Shown: positions 23,582-32,497 of the stretch, piece by piece
How positions within the stretch are numbered: the first letter of the stretch is position 1
Layout of the letters: each line of letters starts with the position of its first letter
Source: Flavobacterium sp. LC2016-01
GTDB lineage: Bacteria; Bacteroidota; Bacteroidia; Flavobacteriales; Flavobacteriaceae
Assembly: GCF_009711135.1 (NCBI RefSeq)
Contig: NZ_WMIC01000007.1
Span: forward strand, 248,001 to 312,000
Direction: 5' to 3'
DNA: 64,000 bases
The notes under the pieces: model-generated
The model's input: the letters and a program-made list of their open reading frames with translations, nothing else
Database searches by the model: none
What the model was told of the DNA's origin: nothing
Position numbers and translations under genes: made by a program

Positions 23582-26083
23582 TTATTCTGTTGTAATTACA
23601 ATTGTTTTGGGTTTTAATCCGTTTGCTTTAGCGGTTAATTCTAATCTTCCCGATTTAGTATCGGATTGAACAATTACTAAACATTTTCCGTTCAAAGCAG
23701 TATGTTTTGAACTTTTATACGATTCGTGACTTACCGGATCTCCACTGCAAACGCCTATTATTTTTCCGTTTCCTTTTAAAGAGAAGTTGATTTCGTTATT
23801 TGCATTTGGAGCCAAAGTTCCGTTTGCATCCAAAATATCAACTGTAATAAATGATAAATCATTTCCATCTGCTTTAATGGTACTTCTGTCTGCAGTCAAT
23901 TTTAAATTTTCAGGATTTCCAGCTGTTTTGATTTCCGTTTCTAAAACTGTTTTTCCATTTTTGCGAGAAATTGCTTTTAGTGTTCCGGCTTGATAAGGAA
24001 TTCTCCACATTACGTGCAAATCATCTCCTTTTTTGCTTCTGATTCCGACAGATTTTCCGTTTAAGAAAAGTTCAACCTCATCAGCTTTATTATAGTAAGC
24101 CCAAACATCAACAGTTTGTCCGGCTTTCCAATTCCAATGCGGAAAAATGTGAAGTACGGTTTTGTCTGTCCATTCGCTTTGGTACATATAATAAACATCT
24201 TTCGGGAAACCAGCTAAATCCACAATTCCGAAATACGAACTTACCGATGGCCATTCATAAGGAGTTGGTTCTCCGATATAATCGAAACCAGTCCAAATGT
24301 ACATTCCAGAAAGATAATCGTGTTTTTTAACCACTTTCCAAGTTGCTTCGTGTGTAGAACCCCAAGGCGCTTGAACTTGATCGTATGCCGAAACAGTATT
24401 TCCAGGATTTCCATCCGTAAATTTAAGATCCCATCTTACGGGCCATTTTTTTACAACATCAGAAACATTGTCATAATAACCGCGCGTCTCTAATCCTGAA
24501 GTCGTTTCTGTTGCTATGAAAGGTGTCTTTGGGAAATATTCTTTGTGATGCTCATAGGTTTGATGCGCATAATTATACCCAATTAAATCTAAAACTCCAG
24601 ATGCTGCAATTGGATTAACTTGAACGTTCTTTTTTTCAAACTGCAATGTCACCTCATCCATATTCATATTTACTGGCGGATTCATCGCAGCTGTAACTGG
24701 TCGAGTTTTATCATAAGCACGCACAATTCCAGCCAATTCTTTTGCAATTTTTACTCCGGTTTCACTCCATTGATCCGGAATTTCATTTCCAATGCTCCAA
24801 ATAAAAACACTTGCATGATTACGATCGCGAAGCAATTGGTCAATCAAATCTTTTTTATGCCATTTTTCCCAGTCGTTTGCGTAGTCGTATTTCGTTTTAT
24901 TTGTTTTCCACATATCAAAAGCTTCATCCATGACTATGAAACCCATTTTATCGCATAAATCTAAAAGCTCTGGCGCAGGCGGATTATGAGAAGTTCTAAT
25001 TCCGTTTACGCCCATTTCTTTTAGAATTTCTAATTGACGTGCAATCGCTCTTGTATTGATTGCAGAACCCAATGGCCCTAAATCATGGTGCATACAAACT
25101 CCTTTAATTTTGACCTGTTTTCCGTTTAAAAGGAAACCTTTTTCAAGATCAAACTTAAAATCTCTGATTCCGAAATTGGTTTTGTATTGATCAACGACTT
25201 TATCGTCAAGCGAAATTTCGGTAACTGCCGTATACAATTCTGGTTTATCATCTGACCATAAAACCGGATTCGGTACTTCGATTTGTTGTTTGATAGTTTG
25301 TTTGGCATTTGCACCAATTGTTATATATTGATTAGTAGATTGTATTCTTCTAAGATCACTTCCGACACCATAAAAAATAGTGGTAGTTACGCTTGCTTTT
25401 TTTGAAGCTGCATTTTGATTCTGAATTGTGGTTTCGATATCTACCGAAGCTTTTTCAGCCGTAACTTTTGGCGTTGTCACATAAGTTCCCCATTGTGCAA
25501 CGTGCAATTTATCTGTGGTTTCGATCCAAACATTTCTAAAAATTCCTGAACCAGAATACCAGCGTGAATTGGGCTGTTTTGAATTGTCAACTTTAACAAT
25601 TATTTCGTTGTTTTTTTCTCCATAATTTAAATATTGAGAAATTTGGTATTGAAAACCAATATATCCGTTTGGGCGTTTTCCTAGATAATGTCCGTTTACC
25701 CAGACTTCACTGTTTTTGTAAACGCCATCAAAAGTGATTGAAGTTATTTTTGTGCTGTCTTCTGCGGCAACTTTGAATGTTTTTTTGTACCAGCCTAAAC
25801 CTCCATTTAGTGAACCTCCGCCATATCCGGCAGGGCTTTTTTCATCAAATTTCCCTTCAATACTCCAATCATGAGGAACATTTAAAGTTCTCCATTTTGT
25901 TGATGCTCCAATGGTGTCTTTATCAACGATACTATCATTAAGATGAAAACTCCAATCTGAATTAAAAGAAACTTTTCGGCTGCTGAAAGCCTCTTCGTTT
26001 TTATTGCATGAAATAAATAATGTAATTACTGCCAGCATTAAAAATGCCAGACTGCCGCTTAAATATTTTCTTTTATTTTTCAT
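23582..26083 (-). CDS. GH2 beta-galactosidase-like lipoprotein
   Basis: An 833-residue family 2 glycosidase with a lipoprotein signal (FISCNKNEE). Order: sugar-binding jelly-roll (DWSFHLND, VPHDWSIEGKF, GGLGWYKKTF), immunoglobulin-like domain, TIM barrel starting near IKGVCMHHDLGPLG, and C-terminal beta domains of the DUF4982 type. The acid/base is Glu434 in WSIGNEIPDQW and the nucleophile Glu526 in PFIATETTSG. Beta-galactosidase is most likely; beta-glucuronidase or mannosidase activity is less so. First gene of the operon, transcribed away from the degenerate NrtR-like regulator at 26482. Confidence 0.9.
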   Translation of the reverse strand: MKNKRKYLSGSLAFLMLAVITLFISCNKNEEAFSSRKVSFNSDWSFHLNDSIVDKDTIGASTKWRTLNVPHDWSIEGKFDEKSPAGYGGGSLNGGLGWYKKTFKVAAEDSTKITSITFDGVYKNSEVWVNGHYLGKRPNGYIGFQYQISQYLNYGEKNNEIIVKVDNSKQPNSRWYSGSGIFRNVWIETTDKLHVAQWGTYVTTPKVTAEKASVDIETTIQNQNAASKKASVTTTIFYGVGSDLRRIQSTNQYITIGANAKQTIKQQIEVPNPVLWSDDKPELYTAVTEISLDDKVVDQYKTNFGIRDFKFDLEKGFLLNGKQVKIKGVCMHHDLGPLGSAINTRAIARQLEILKEMGVNGIRTSHNPPAPELLDLCDKMGFIVMDEAFDMWKTNKTKYDYANDWEKWHKKDLIDQLLRDRNHASVFIWSIGNEIPDQWSETGVKIAKELAGIVRAYDKTRPVTAAMNPPVNMNMDEVTLQFEKKNVQVNPIAASGVLDLIGYNYAHQTYEHHKEYFPKTPFIATETTSGLETRGYYDNVSDVVKKWPVRWDLKFTDGNPGNTVSAYDQVQAPWGSTHEATWKVVKKHDYLSGMYIWTGFDYIGEPTPYEWPSVSSYFGIVDLAGFPKDVYYMYQSEWTDKTVLHIFPHWNWKAGQTVDVWAYYNKADEVELFLNGKSVGIRSKKGDDLHVMWRIPYQAGTLKAISRKNGKTVLETEIKTAGNPENLKLTADRSTIKADGNDLSFITVDILDANGTLAPNANNEINFSLKGNGKIIGVCSGDPVSHESYKSSKHTALNGKCLVIVQSDTKSGRLELTAKANGLKPKTIVITTE

Positions 26084-26115
26084 TTAGATATAATTTTTTG
26101 AAAATTTTTGAAAAA

Positions 26116-26149
26116 CAAATATAGACATACCATTGTGTGACTGTATCAA
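26116..26149 (-). promoter_or_regulatory. Promoter of the GH2-GH97-GH3-CE20-GH95 operon
   Basis: Minus strand TTG (26147-26149), 23 bases, TATATTTG (26116-26123); start codon at 26083. Confidence 0.6.
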
Positions 26150-26399
26150 TCACCTACCGGTTAGTTTGACATATTTAAATAATAAAGCTTTGGTTTATAG
26201 TGGAAAAACATCCAAACATGATCTTTTCCAACTGGACTTCTATTTCTTATAAACGCAATAATGCTTTGGTTAATCCAACAAGCTTACCATTGAAGCATCA
26301 GAATTAAACCAACAATACCTTATGGTTAAATAGACTACAAGTATAATGCTAATTTTCTGTTTTGGCAAAATATCATGTCTATTTTTCTTTTAAATTGTA

Positions 26400-26407
26400 T
26401 AAATTTG
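26400..26407 (+). promoter_or_regulatory. -7 element of the degenerate NrtR-like gene
   Basis: TAAATTTG, 75 bases before the ATG at 26482; no TTG at -33. Confidence 0.45.
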
Positions 26408-26481
26408 AACCTAAGATTTATAATAAATTAAACTCAAAAGGATTAAATTTCGAATTTTAAACACCGTTTATAAAAACCGCA

Positions 26482-27198
26482 ATGACATTTCCTTCTCCAA
26501 GAAAACACGAAAAACCGGACAGCAGTACAGCCGTTGATGGCATTACGATTGACTGCGCAATTTTCGGATTCAACAAAGCTAATCTGGAAGTGTTATTAGT
26601 GCAGCATGCCGAAGGAGAAAGTATTGGAAAATGGGGTTTGCTGGGTGGTTATCTTAAAAAAGACGAAAGCGCAGATGCGGCCGCACAGCGAATTGTGTAT
26701 GAACTTACTACGCTCGACAACATTTACTTAGAGCAGTTAAAAGCCTTTACAGATCCAAATCGTGTCAGTGAACGACGCGTTGTAACCATTGGTTATTACA
26801 CTTTAGTAAATAGGGAAGATTATAATATCAAGGCGAGTTTAACGGTTATTGAAGCAAAATGGTACAAAATCAATGAGATTCCAAATTTGATTTTTGATCA
26901 TAATGAAATTCTGGATTTTAGTTTGATGCAGCTTCGAAACCGTGTACGTCAGGCGCCAATTGGTTTTAATCTTCTTCCAGAGAAATTCACTTTATTGCAG
27001 CTGATGCATCTTTATGAAGAAATTCTCGGGATTGAATTGGATAAATCGAATTTCCGACGAAAAATTCTCCATATGAAACTCCTTGTTGCACTCGATGAAA
27101 AACAACAGGACGTTTCGCACAGAGCGGCCAAATTATATAAATTTGACCCTGATATTTACAAAAAACTGACTGAAAAAGGATTCAATTTTGAATTTTAA
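26482..27198 (+). CDS. NrtR-family regulator with degenerate Nudix domain
   Basis: A 238-residue paralogue of the NrtR-like protein at 5725. It shares the same two-domain plan and clear signature stretches (FDHNEIL, PIGFNLLPEKF, NFRRKIL). The Nudix box is broken: in GGYLKKDESADAAAQRIVYE the RE pair is RI and the EE pair is EL, so hydrolysis is unlikely. Related Bacteroidota regulators with dead Nudix domains (AraR/XylR type) respond to sugars or sugar phosphates. Divergent orientation from the five-gene glycoside hydrolase operon, with a 398-base control region, makes it the probable regulator of that operon. Its effector is unknown. Confidence 0.85.
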   Translation: MTFPSPRKHEKPDSSTAVDGITIDCAIFGFNKANLEVLLVQHAEGESIGKWGLLGGYLKKDESADAAAQRIVYELTTLDNIYLEQLKAFTDPNRVSERRVVTIGYYTLVNREDYNIKASLTVIEAKWYKINEIPNLIFDHNEILDFSLMQLRNRVRQAPIGFNLLPEKFTLLQLMHLYEEILGIELDKSNFRRKILHMKLLVALDEKQQDVSHRAAKLYKFDPDIYKKLTEKGFNFEF

Positions 27199-27263
27199 AG
27201 TGCGTTTTGAATTTCAGCAGGCAAGTATCGGGCAACTACATTTCAGAATCCAAAACTTTGCGC

Positions 27264-27271
27264 TATCTTTG
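27264..27271 (+). promoter_or_regulatory. -7 element of the lepA promoter
   Basis: TATCTTTG followed by GCGCC, about 90 bases before the lepA ATG. Confidence 0.5.
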
Positions 27272-27361
27272 CGCCTTAATAACATGCGCTAAAGCAATTG
27301 CTGCAGTGCAATTTATACCTCAAAAAAGACTTAAACTCGATTAGAGAACTGATATATTAAA

Positions 27362-29158
27362 ATGAAGAAGATACGTAACTTTTGCATTATTGCACACATT
27401 GACCACGGTAAAAGTACACTGGCAGACCGATTATTGGGCGCTACACAAACCGTTACAGCTCGTGAAGAAAAAGCACAATTGCTTGACAACATGGACCTGG
27501 AGCGCGAGCGTGGAATTACCATAAAAAGTCACGCCATACAAATGGAATACACTTATAAAGGTGAAGAATATATCCTGAATTTGATTGATACTCCTGGTCA
27601 CGTTGACTTTTCATACGAAGTTTCAAGATCAATCGCTGCCTGCGAAGGTGCTCTTTTGATTGTTGATGCCGCTCAAAGTATTCAGGCACAAACTATTTCG
27701 AACTTATATTTGGCTTTAGAAAATGACTTGGAAATTATTCCAGTTTTAAATAAAGTCGATTTGCCAAGTGCTAACCCTGAAGAAGTTAGTGACGATATTA
27801 TTGATTTACTTGGATGTAAATTAGAAGATATTATTCACGCTTCTGGAAAAACAGGTTTTGGTGTTGAAAATATTTTAGCAGCTATTATCGAGAAAATTCC
27901 AGCTCCTAAAGGAAATCCTGATGAGCCATTACAGGCTTTGATTTTTGACTCGGTTTATAATCCGTTTCGTGGAATTGAGGTAATTTTTAGAGTGGTAAAC
28001 GGAGAAATCAGAAAAGGGCAAAAAATTAAATTCATGGCTACAGGCAATGAATATTTTGCTGATGAAATTGGAACTTTAAAATTAAATCAGGTTCCTAAAA
28101 GCGTGATTTCTAGCGGAGATGTGGGTTATTTGATTTCTGGAATTAAAGAAGCGAAAGAAGTAAAAGTTGGAGATACACTAACTGATGCCAAAACGCCGAC
28201 AACGAATATGATTACAGGTTTTGAGGATGTTAAACCAATGGTTTTCGCCGGAATTTATCCTGTTGATACAGAAGATTACGAAGATTTGCGTTCTTCTATG
28301 GAAAAATTGCAATTGAATGATGCTTCATTAGTTTTTACACCTGAAAGTTCTGCGGCTTTAGGATTTGGTTTCCGTTGCGGATTCTTAGGAATGCTTCACA
28401 TGGAAATTATTCAGGAACGTTTAGAACGTGAATTCGATATGACTGTAATTACTACAGTTCCTAACGTTTCGTATTTAGCTTACACTAAAAAAGACCCTGA
28501 AACTGCATTTGTTGTAAACAATCCTTCTGACTTACCTGAACCATCTCGTTTAGACCGAGTTGAAGAACCTTTTATCAAAGCAACTATTATTACAAAAGCT
28601 GATTTCGTAGGAAACGTAATGAGTTTATGTATCGAAAAACGAGGTCAAATTACGAATCAAACCTATTTGACTACAGAAAGAGTTGAATTGAATTTTGATA
28701 TGCCTTTGGCGGAAATCGTATTCGATTTTTATGACCGTTTAAAAACAGTTTCTAAAGGTTATGCTTCTTTTGATTACTCTCCTATTGGAATGAGAACTTC
28801 GAAATTAGTTAAACTTGACGTTCTTTTAAATGCACAGACTGTTGATGCACTTTCTGCATTGATTCACGAAGATAACGCGTACAACATCGGTAAAAAAATG
28901 ACCGAAAAATTACGTGAGCTAATCCCAAGACAGCAATTCGACATTCCGATTCAGGCTGCAATTGGAGCAAAAATTATCGCTCGTGAAACGATTAAAGCAC
29001 TTCGTAAAGACGTTACCGCAAAATGTTACGGTGGAGATATTTCGCGTAAGCGTAAATTGCTGGAAAAACAGAAAAAAGGTAAAAAACGTATGCGTCAAGT
29101 AGGAAATGTTGAAATTCCTCAAGAAGCATTTATGGCTGTTTTGAAATTGAACGACTAA
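27362..29158 (+). CDS. lepA: Elongation factor 4 (LepA)
   Basis: A 598-residue translational GTPase. G1 AHIDHGKSTLADR, G3 DTPGHVDF, G4 NKVD and the switch segment RERGITIKS are intact; EF-G-like domains II, III and V follow, and the LepA-specific C-terminal domain carries ISRKRKLLEKQKKGKKRMRQ. Acts on ribosomes, with roles proposed in back-translocation and 30S assembly. Its own promoter precedes it and a bidirectional terminator follows. Confidence 0.97.
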   Translation: MKKIRNFCIIAHIDHGKSTLADRLLGATQTVTAREEKAQLLDNMDLERERGITIKSHAIQMEYTYKGEEYILNLIDTPGHVDFSYEVSRSIAACEGALLIVDAAQSIQAQTISNLYLALENDLEIIPVLNKVDLPSANPEEVSDDIIDLLGCKLEDIIHASGKTGFGVENILAAIIEKIPAPKGNPDEPLQALIFDSVYNPFRGIEVIFRVVNGEIRKGQKIKFMATGNEYFADEIGTLKLNQVPKSVISSGDVGYLISGIKEAKEVKVGDTLTDAKTPTTNMITGFEDVKPMVFAGIYPVDTEDYEDLRSSMEKLQLNDASLVFTPESSAALGFGFRCGFLGMLHMEIIQERLEREFDMTVITTVPNVSYLAYTKKDPETAFVVNNPSDLPEPSRLDRVEEPFIKATIITKADFVGNVMSLCIEKRGQITNQTYLTTERVELNFDMPLAEIVFDFYDRLKTVSKGYASFDYSPIGMRTSKLVKLDVLLNAQTVDALSALIHEDNAYNIGKKMTEKLRELIPRQQFDIPIQAAIGAKIIARETIKALRKDVTAKCYGGDISRKRKLLEKQKKGKKRMRQVGNVEIPQEAFMAVLKLND

Positions 29159-29198
29159 GTTTTTAGAAAATAGAATCAAGAACAAAGAATATAGATTT

Positions 29199-29227
29199 AA
29201 CCCGATAACTTCGTTATCGGGTTTTTT
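29199..29227. terminator. Bidirectional terminator after lepA
   Basis: AACCCGATAA-CTTCG-TTATCGGGTT followed by TTTT, between converging genes. Confidence 0.9.
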
Positions 29228-29231
29228 GTTT

Positions 29232-29726
29232 TTATGCTGAAGGCTGCGTAAAAGACCAACCTGCTATGATTAAGTCTCGAACTACTTCATTTCTTTCCGC
29301 TCCATCTTCCAGCGTATAAATATCATGTCCGACAACAAAAGACTCTGTCATTTTCTTTGATCCATAAATTCCGCCAAAAATCATGGCAAAAATTCCTCCC
29401 ACTACAACAAACGGGTTAAGCAGCATGAAATTATAAACCAAAAGAGAAATTGCCATCACAACACCAATTCCTGTTATTATCTGTGACTTCGAAGTTGATT
29501 TTTCATGAATTGTTTTACAAGAAGAGCATCTTGGAATTCCGATTAAAATTTTAGAATATTTAACCGATCGGTAAACGACGATATTAGTTCTGTCGGCTTC
29601 TACGAAAAGCGGTACAAAATAGCACTCATTCATGCTTTTCATATCATCTCGTTCGCAGTAGGTACATCTGGTTTCGTGCGGTTCAAATCTTTTATAATGT
29701 TCATTAAAAGAGTAATTTTCAATCAT
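29232..29726 (-). CDS. Two-pass membrane protein with zinc-ribbon-like cysteines
   Basis: A 164-residue protein of unrecognised family. An N-terminal soluble part has two CxxC knuckles (CTYCERD near residue 21 and CSSCKT near residue 67) that could bind one zinc. Two hydrophobic segments follow (about residues 84-100 and 104-125), then a short soluble tail ending GWSFTQPSA. Second of a same-direction pair with 29743-30282, 16 bases apart, so they probably form an operon. Confidence 0.7.
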   Translation of the reverse strand: MIENYSFNEHYKRFEPHETRCTYCERDDMKSMNECYFVPLFVEADRTNIVVYRSVKYSKILIGIPRCSSCKTIHEKSTSKSQIITGIGVVMAISLLVYNFMLLNPFVVVGGIFAMIFGGIYGSKKMTESFVVGHDIYTLEDGAERNEVVRDLIIAGWSFTQPSA

Positions 29727-29742
29727 AAATTTAGTTTTTAAA

Positions 29743-30282
29743 TTAGTCTGAAGGTAAAATTTGGGATAAAATATATTTAATCAATAAGCCCGGGCCGAAA
29801 GAAAACAATAACGGAATGAGAATTTCTAAATTCAAAATAGTACTTCTTCCTTTAAAATAGAAACCACAGGCAAAAGGCATAATCATTGCGGCTATAGCAT
29901 AACCAACCATTCCAGGAATTGGATTTTCCTGATTTCCATAGTACCCGCAAAAACAAGCAACTACGATAGATATTAGAATTATTAAACCATTATTTCCGCC
30001 AAACATCCCTAAGAAAGTTGTAATCATAATCACGGCAGCAAAAGCAACATTGCCTCTTTCTTCAGATGCTTTGGCTTCTTTGGTTTCTTCATAAAGATCA
30101 TCTTTATGGCTTTTGATTACTTTTATTAAAAGTTCTTTTGCTGTAACAGGATCATAACCTAACCGAATTAAATCTATCAATTCTTGATTAGCATCAAACG
30201 TTCCAGCACGAAGCTTTTTTTTAATTTCTTCTTGCTTCGCATACGAAAAATCAGTTTGCATTTGGTTTGTTTTTAGTCGCAT
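29743..30282 (-). CDS. Membrane protein of unknown function
   Basis: A 179-residue protein. The first 75 residues are soluble, charged and helical (QEELIDLIRLGYDPVTAKELLIKVIKSH pattern), followed by three to four hydrophobic segments (about 80-98, 100-115, 120-140, 150-175). No known domain is recognised. Two ATG codons, 30282 and 30261, are possible. First gene of the pair with the zinc-ribbon protein. Confidence 0.65.
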   Translation of the reverse strand: MRLKTNQMQTDFSYAKQEEIKKKLRAGTFDANQELIDLIRLGYDPVTAKELLIKVIKSHKDDLYEETKEAKASEERGNVAFAAVIMITTFLGMFGGNNGLIILISIVVACFCGYYGNQENPIPGMVGYAIAAMIMPFACGFYFKGRSTILNLEILIPLLFSFGPGLLIKYILSQILPSD

Positions 30283-30398
30283 TAAAAATACATCTTTTTT
30301 TAAATCAGCTACTAAAGGGAATAAAAATAATTAACAAGATAGTTCCTGATATTTCAAAACTGTCTCAATTTGGGACAGCTTTTTTATTTACTAAAATT

Positions 30399-30438
30399 TT
30401 GAACCTTTGTATCTTTGAACCTCTGAACCTTTGAACCT
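30399..30438 (+). repeat. Octamer array with embedded promoter element
   Basis: Five 8-bp units TTGAACCT, TTGTATCT, TTGAACCT, CTGAACCT, TTGAACCT end ten bases before the WYL regulator start. The junction of units 2 and 3 forms TATCTTTG (30410-30417), a perfect -7 element. Confidence 0.75.
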
Positions 30439-30447
30439 TTCAAAAAA

Positions 30448-31407
30448 ATGCTCGACGAAACTCCAAAACGATTTGACCGAATTGTTGCCATCTTGATTCA
30501 ATTACAATCCAAGAAAATTGTAAAAGCACAGGAATTGGCAGATCGTTTTGACTGCAGTTTAAGAACGATTTATAGAGATATTAGAACCCTTGAAGCTTCG
30601 GGAGTTCCTATTTACAGCGAAGCCGGAGTTGGTTATGCTTTGATGGAAGGCTATAGATTACCGCCTGTAATGTTCACGCGCGAAGAAGTCAGCAGTTTTA
30701 TTGCTGCAGAAAAATTAATGCAGAAATTCACTGATCCGTCTTTAGGAAATCATTATACTTCGGCGATGTTCAAACTGAAATCGGTTTTGAGAAGTACAGA
30801 TAAAGATTATCTTTCTAATATTGAATCGAGAATCGTGATGCAAACGGCAGAGCCAATGTTCAACGATAATTCGCCAAATACTTTAGCGGTTCTTTTTGAA
30901 GGGATTGCCGAGAAAAAACAAATTTTACTTCAATACAAAACTTTTGATGCCGACGAAACTACCCAGCGAAATATTGAACCTGTAGGCGTTTTTCATGATA
31001 ATAACAATTGGTATTTCCTGGGATATTGTCATTTACGGCAAGATTACCGCCAGTTTAGAACCGATAGAATTCAGGGAATTCGAAAAACGGAATCCGATTT
31101 TACAATTGAACATGATGCTCTAGAAACCTATCTGACTAAAACAGAAACCTGTCCAACAACAAAAGTCCGAATCCTAATCGAGAAAAAAATAGCGCGATAT
31201 TTAGCATCTGAAAAAAAATACCATGGCTATGTTTCTGAGAAAGAAATTGACGGAAAAATCGAAATGACCTTTATGTGCCGTGATATCGAAAGCGGTTTTC
31301 CGCGCTGGTTTTTAATGTTTGGCGATTACGCCACCATTTTGGAACCAGAAAGACTGAAAGTTCGAGCATTAGAATTATTAGAAATAAACAAACAAAGACT
31401 TTTATAA
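30448..31407 (+). CDS. WYL-domain transcriptional regulator (YafY-like)
   Basis: A 319-residue regulator. Residues about 8-65 are an HTH_11 winged helix (VKAQELADRFDCSLRTIYRDIRTLE split over two helices). A WYL domain follows (about 140-225), with NNWYFLGYCHLRQDYRQFR as its signature, and a WCX C-terminal extension (RWFLMFGDYATILEPERL). WYL domains sense small ligands, often nucleic-acid derived. It converges on two DinB-fold genes, a pairing seen in many Bacteroidota, so it may control them. Confidence 0.88.
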   Translation: MLDETPKRFDRIVAILIQLQSKKIVKAQELADRFDCSLRTIYRDIRTLEASGVPIYSEAGVGYALMEGYRLPPVMFTREEVSSFIAAEKLMQKFTDPSLGNHYTSAMFKLKSVLRSTDKDYLSNIESRIVMQTAEPMFNDNSPNTLAVLFEGIAEKKQILLQYKTFDADETTQRNIEPVGVFHDNNNWYFLGYCHLRQDYRQFRTDRIQGIRKTESDFTIEHDALETYLTKTETCPTTKVRILIEKKIARYLASEKKYHGYVSEKEIDGKIEMTFMCRDIESGFPRWFLMFGDYATILEPERLKVRALELLEINKQRLL

Positions 31408-31442
31408 AAAAACTCCCGAGAGATTATCTTCGGGAGTTTTTT
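31407..31442. terminator. Bidirectional terminator between WYL and DinB genes
   Basis: AAAAAACTCCCGA and its complement around a 10-base loop, T-run on both strands. Confidence 0.9.
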
Positions 31443-31445
31443 GTT

Positions 31446-31943
31446 TTATTGCTGTTTCACAACATTGTAAAAATTATAATCCGTATTTGATGCATCAGTA
31501 ATTCCGATATTTCGGCCCATTGTTACAATCTGGCCTCGGTGGTACGTGCCGTGATTAATAACCTGAATCAAATATTCCGAAATTGGCAATTCACATTCAA
31601 ACCATGGATTTACGATTTTAACTTCTTTACTCAAATCTTCTTCTGACAATGAGTTAATAAAATGCTTCAATTTTGTAGATGAATTTAATAGGCCTGAAAA
31701 AATTTCTTCTTTAGACAATTCATTTTCCGGTTTCTTTTCTGCTAAATTACTTTCAGAAATTACAGAAAACCAATATTCTTCTGTTGACCAAATATGATCC
31801 AATGTTTTGATAATAGTTGAAAAACTGGAAGGTACTTCTGAATAAAGCAATTCGCTTGATTTCGGCGAAAGCCAATTCACAAATTGCTGATTCACCCATA
31901 AATTATAATCGGCATAATTTGACATTATCTTTTTTAAACTCAT
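31446..31943 (-). CDS. DinB family protein
   Basis: A 165-residue four-helix metalloprotein of the DinB/YfiT fold. Likely metal-binding His residues lie in LDHIWSTEEYW (about residue 50) and HGTYHRGQIVTMGR (about 130-145). Such proteins include thiol-dependent transferases (bacillithiol S-transferases) and many with unknown substrate. It lies 45 bases downstream of a second DinB gene in the same direction; the two share only the fold, not close sequence. Confidence 0.87.
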   Translation of the reverse strand: MSLKKIMSNYADYNLWVNQQFVNWLSPKSSELLYSEVPSSFSTIIKTLDHIWSTEEYWFSVISESNLAEKKPENELSKEEIFSGLLNSSTKLKHFINSLSEEDLSKEVKIVNPWFECELPISEYLIQVINHGTYHRGQIVTMGRNIGITDASNTDYNFYNVVKQQ

Positions 31944-31988
31944 AGCAGTTAATTTTAGATTTTAAATAAAGTTACAACGATTTGCTGG

Positions 31989-32468
31989 TTATCTTTCCCA
32001 AAAAAATGGCGGTTCAATATTTAAAGCTCTTAAATATACATAAGCCTGACCACGGTGATGTACTTCATTATCAATAAAATATAAAATATTCTGGATAATT
32101 GGAAATTCGTATTGGCCAAAAAGATTAAACTTTTCGCTAAAATCTTCAATTGACAATTGTTCCCAATATTTATTGATTTCTTCAGTCGCTTCATCCCATT
32201 TTTCAAGATACTGCGCTTTAAAAATCAATTTTTCGCTTCCTTCTGTATAAGGCTGACTGTCTCGATTTACAATTCCTTTAAGTGCCGGAGCCGCAATTGC
32301 CAAAAGTTCATCGACTAATTTTGAAAAAGGTCTCATTCCGCCAATCGAGAATTCGAAGAAATCTTTCTCTGGAAATAACTCAATCAATCGGCGTGTCAAT
32401 GCGCGGTGACCTTGCCAGTGTTTCAATAAATCTTCTGAAGTAATTACTTGTGCTTCTAATGTTTTCAT
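31989..32468 (-). CDS. DinB family protein
   Basis: A 159-residue DinB-fold protein. His residues in LLKHWQGHRALTRRLIELFPE and NEVHHRGQAYVYLRAL are the likely metal ligands; the C-terminal PPFFWER is common in flavobacterial members. First of two DinB genes transcribed together from a promoter at TACTTTTG (minus strand, 32498-32505). Confidence 0.87.
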   Translation of the reverse strand: MKTLEAQVITSEDLLKHWQGHRALTRRLIELFPEKDFFEFSIGGMRPFSKLVDELLAIAAPALKGIVNRDSQPYTEGSEKLIFKAQYLEKWDEATEEINKYWEQLSIEDFSEKFNLFGQYEFPIIQNILYFIDNEVHHRGQAYVYLRALNIEPPFFWER

Positions 32469-32497
32469 GATTTTAAGGTTTTAATTTTTCTATACAT

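Larger units (their letters stand above)
26084..26481 (+). other. Divergent control region of the glycan operon and its regulator
   Basis: Contains the promoter of the GH2-led operon near the left edge and the -7 element of the regulator near the right. An ATAGACAT/ATGTCTAT pair (26121-26128, 26375-26382) lies close to the two promoters in opposite orientations. Four GGTTWA-type motifs (26187-26197, 26263-26273, 26303-26312 inverted, 26323-26331) lie between. Either set could be operator half-sites; no 21-bp palindrome like that of the NAD operon is seen. Confidence 0.45.

Noticed and set aside
30360..30384. Terminator before the WYL regulator (CTGTCTC with GGGACAG and T-run)
   Set aside because: The shape fits, but no plus-strand gene precedes it, so it has no transcript to end; it may be part of a leader or an operator and is left unassigned.
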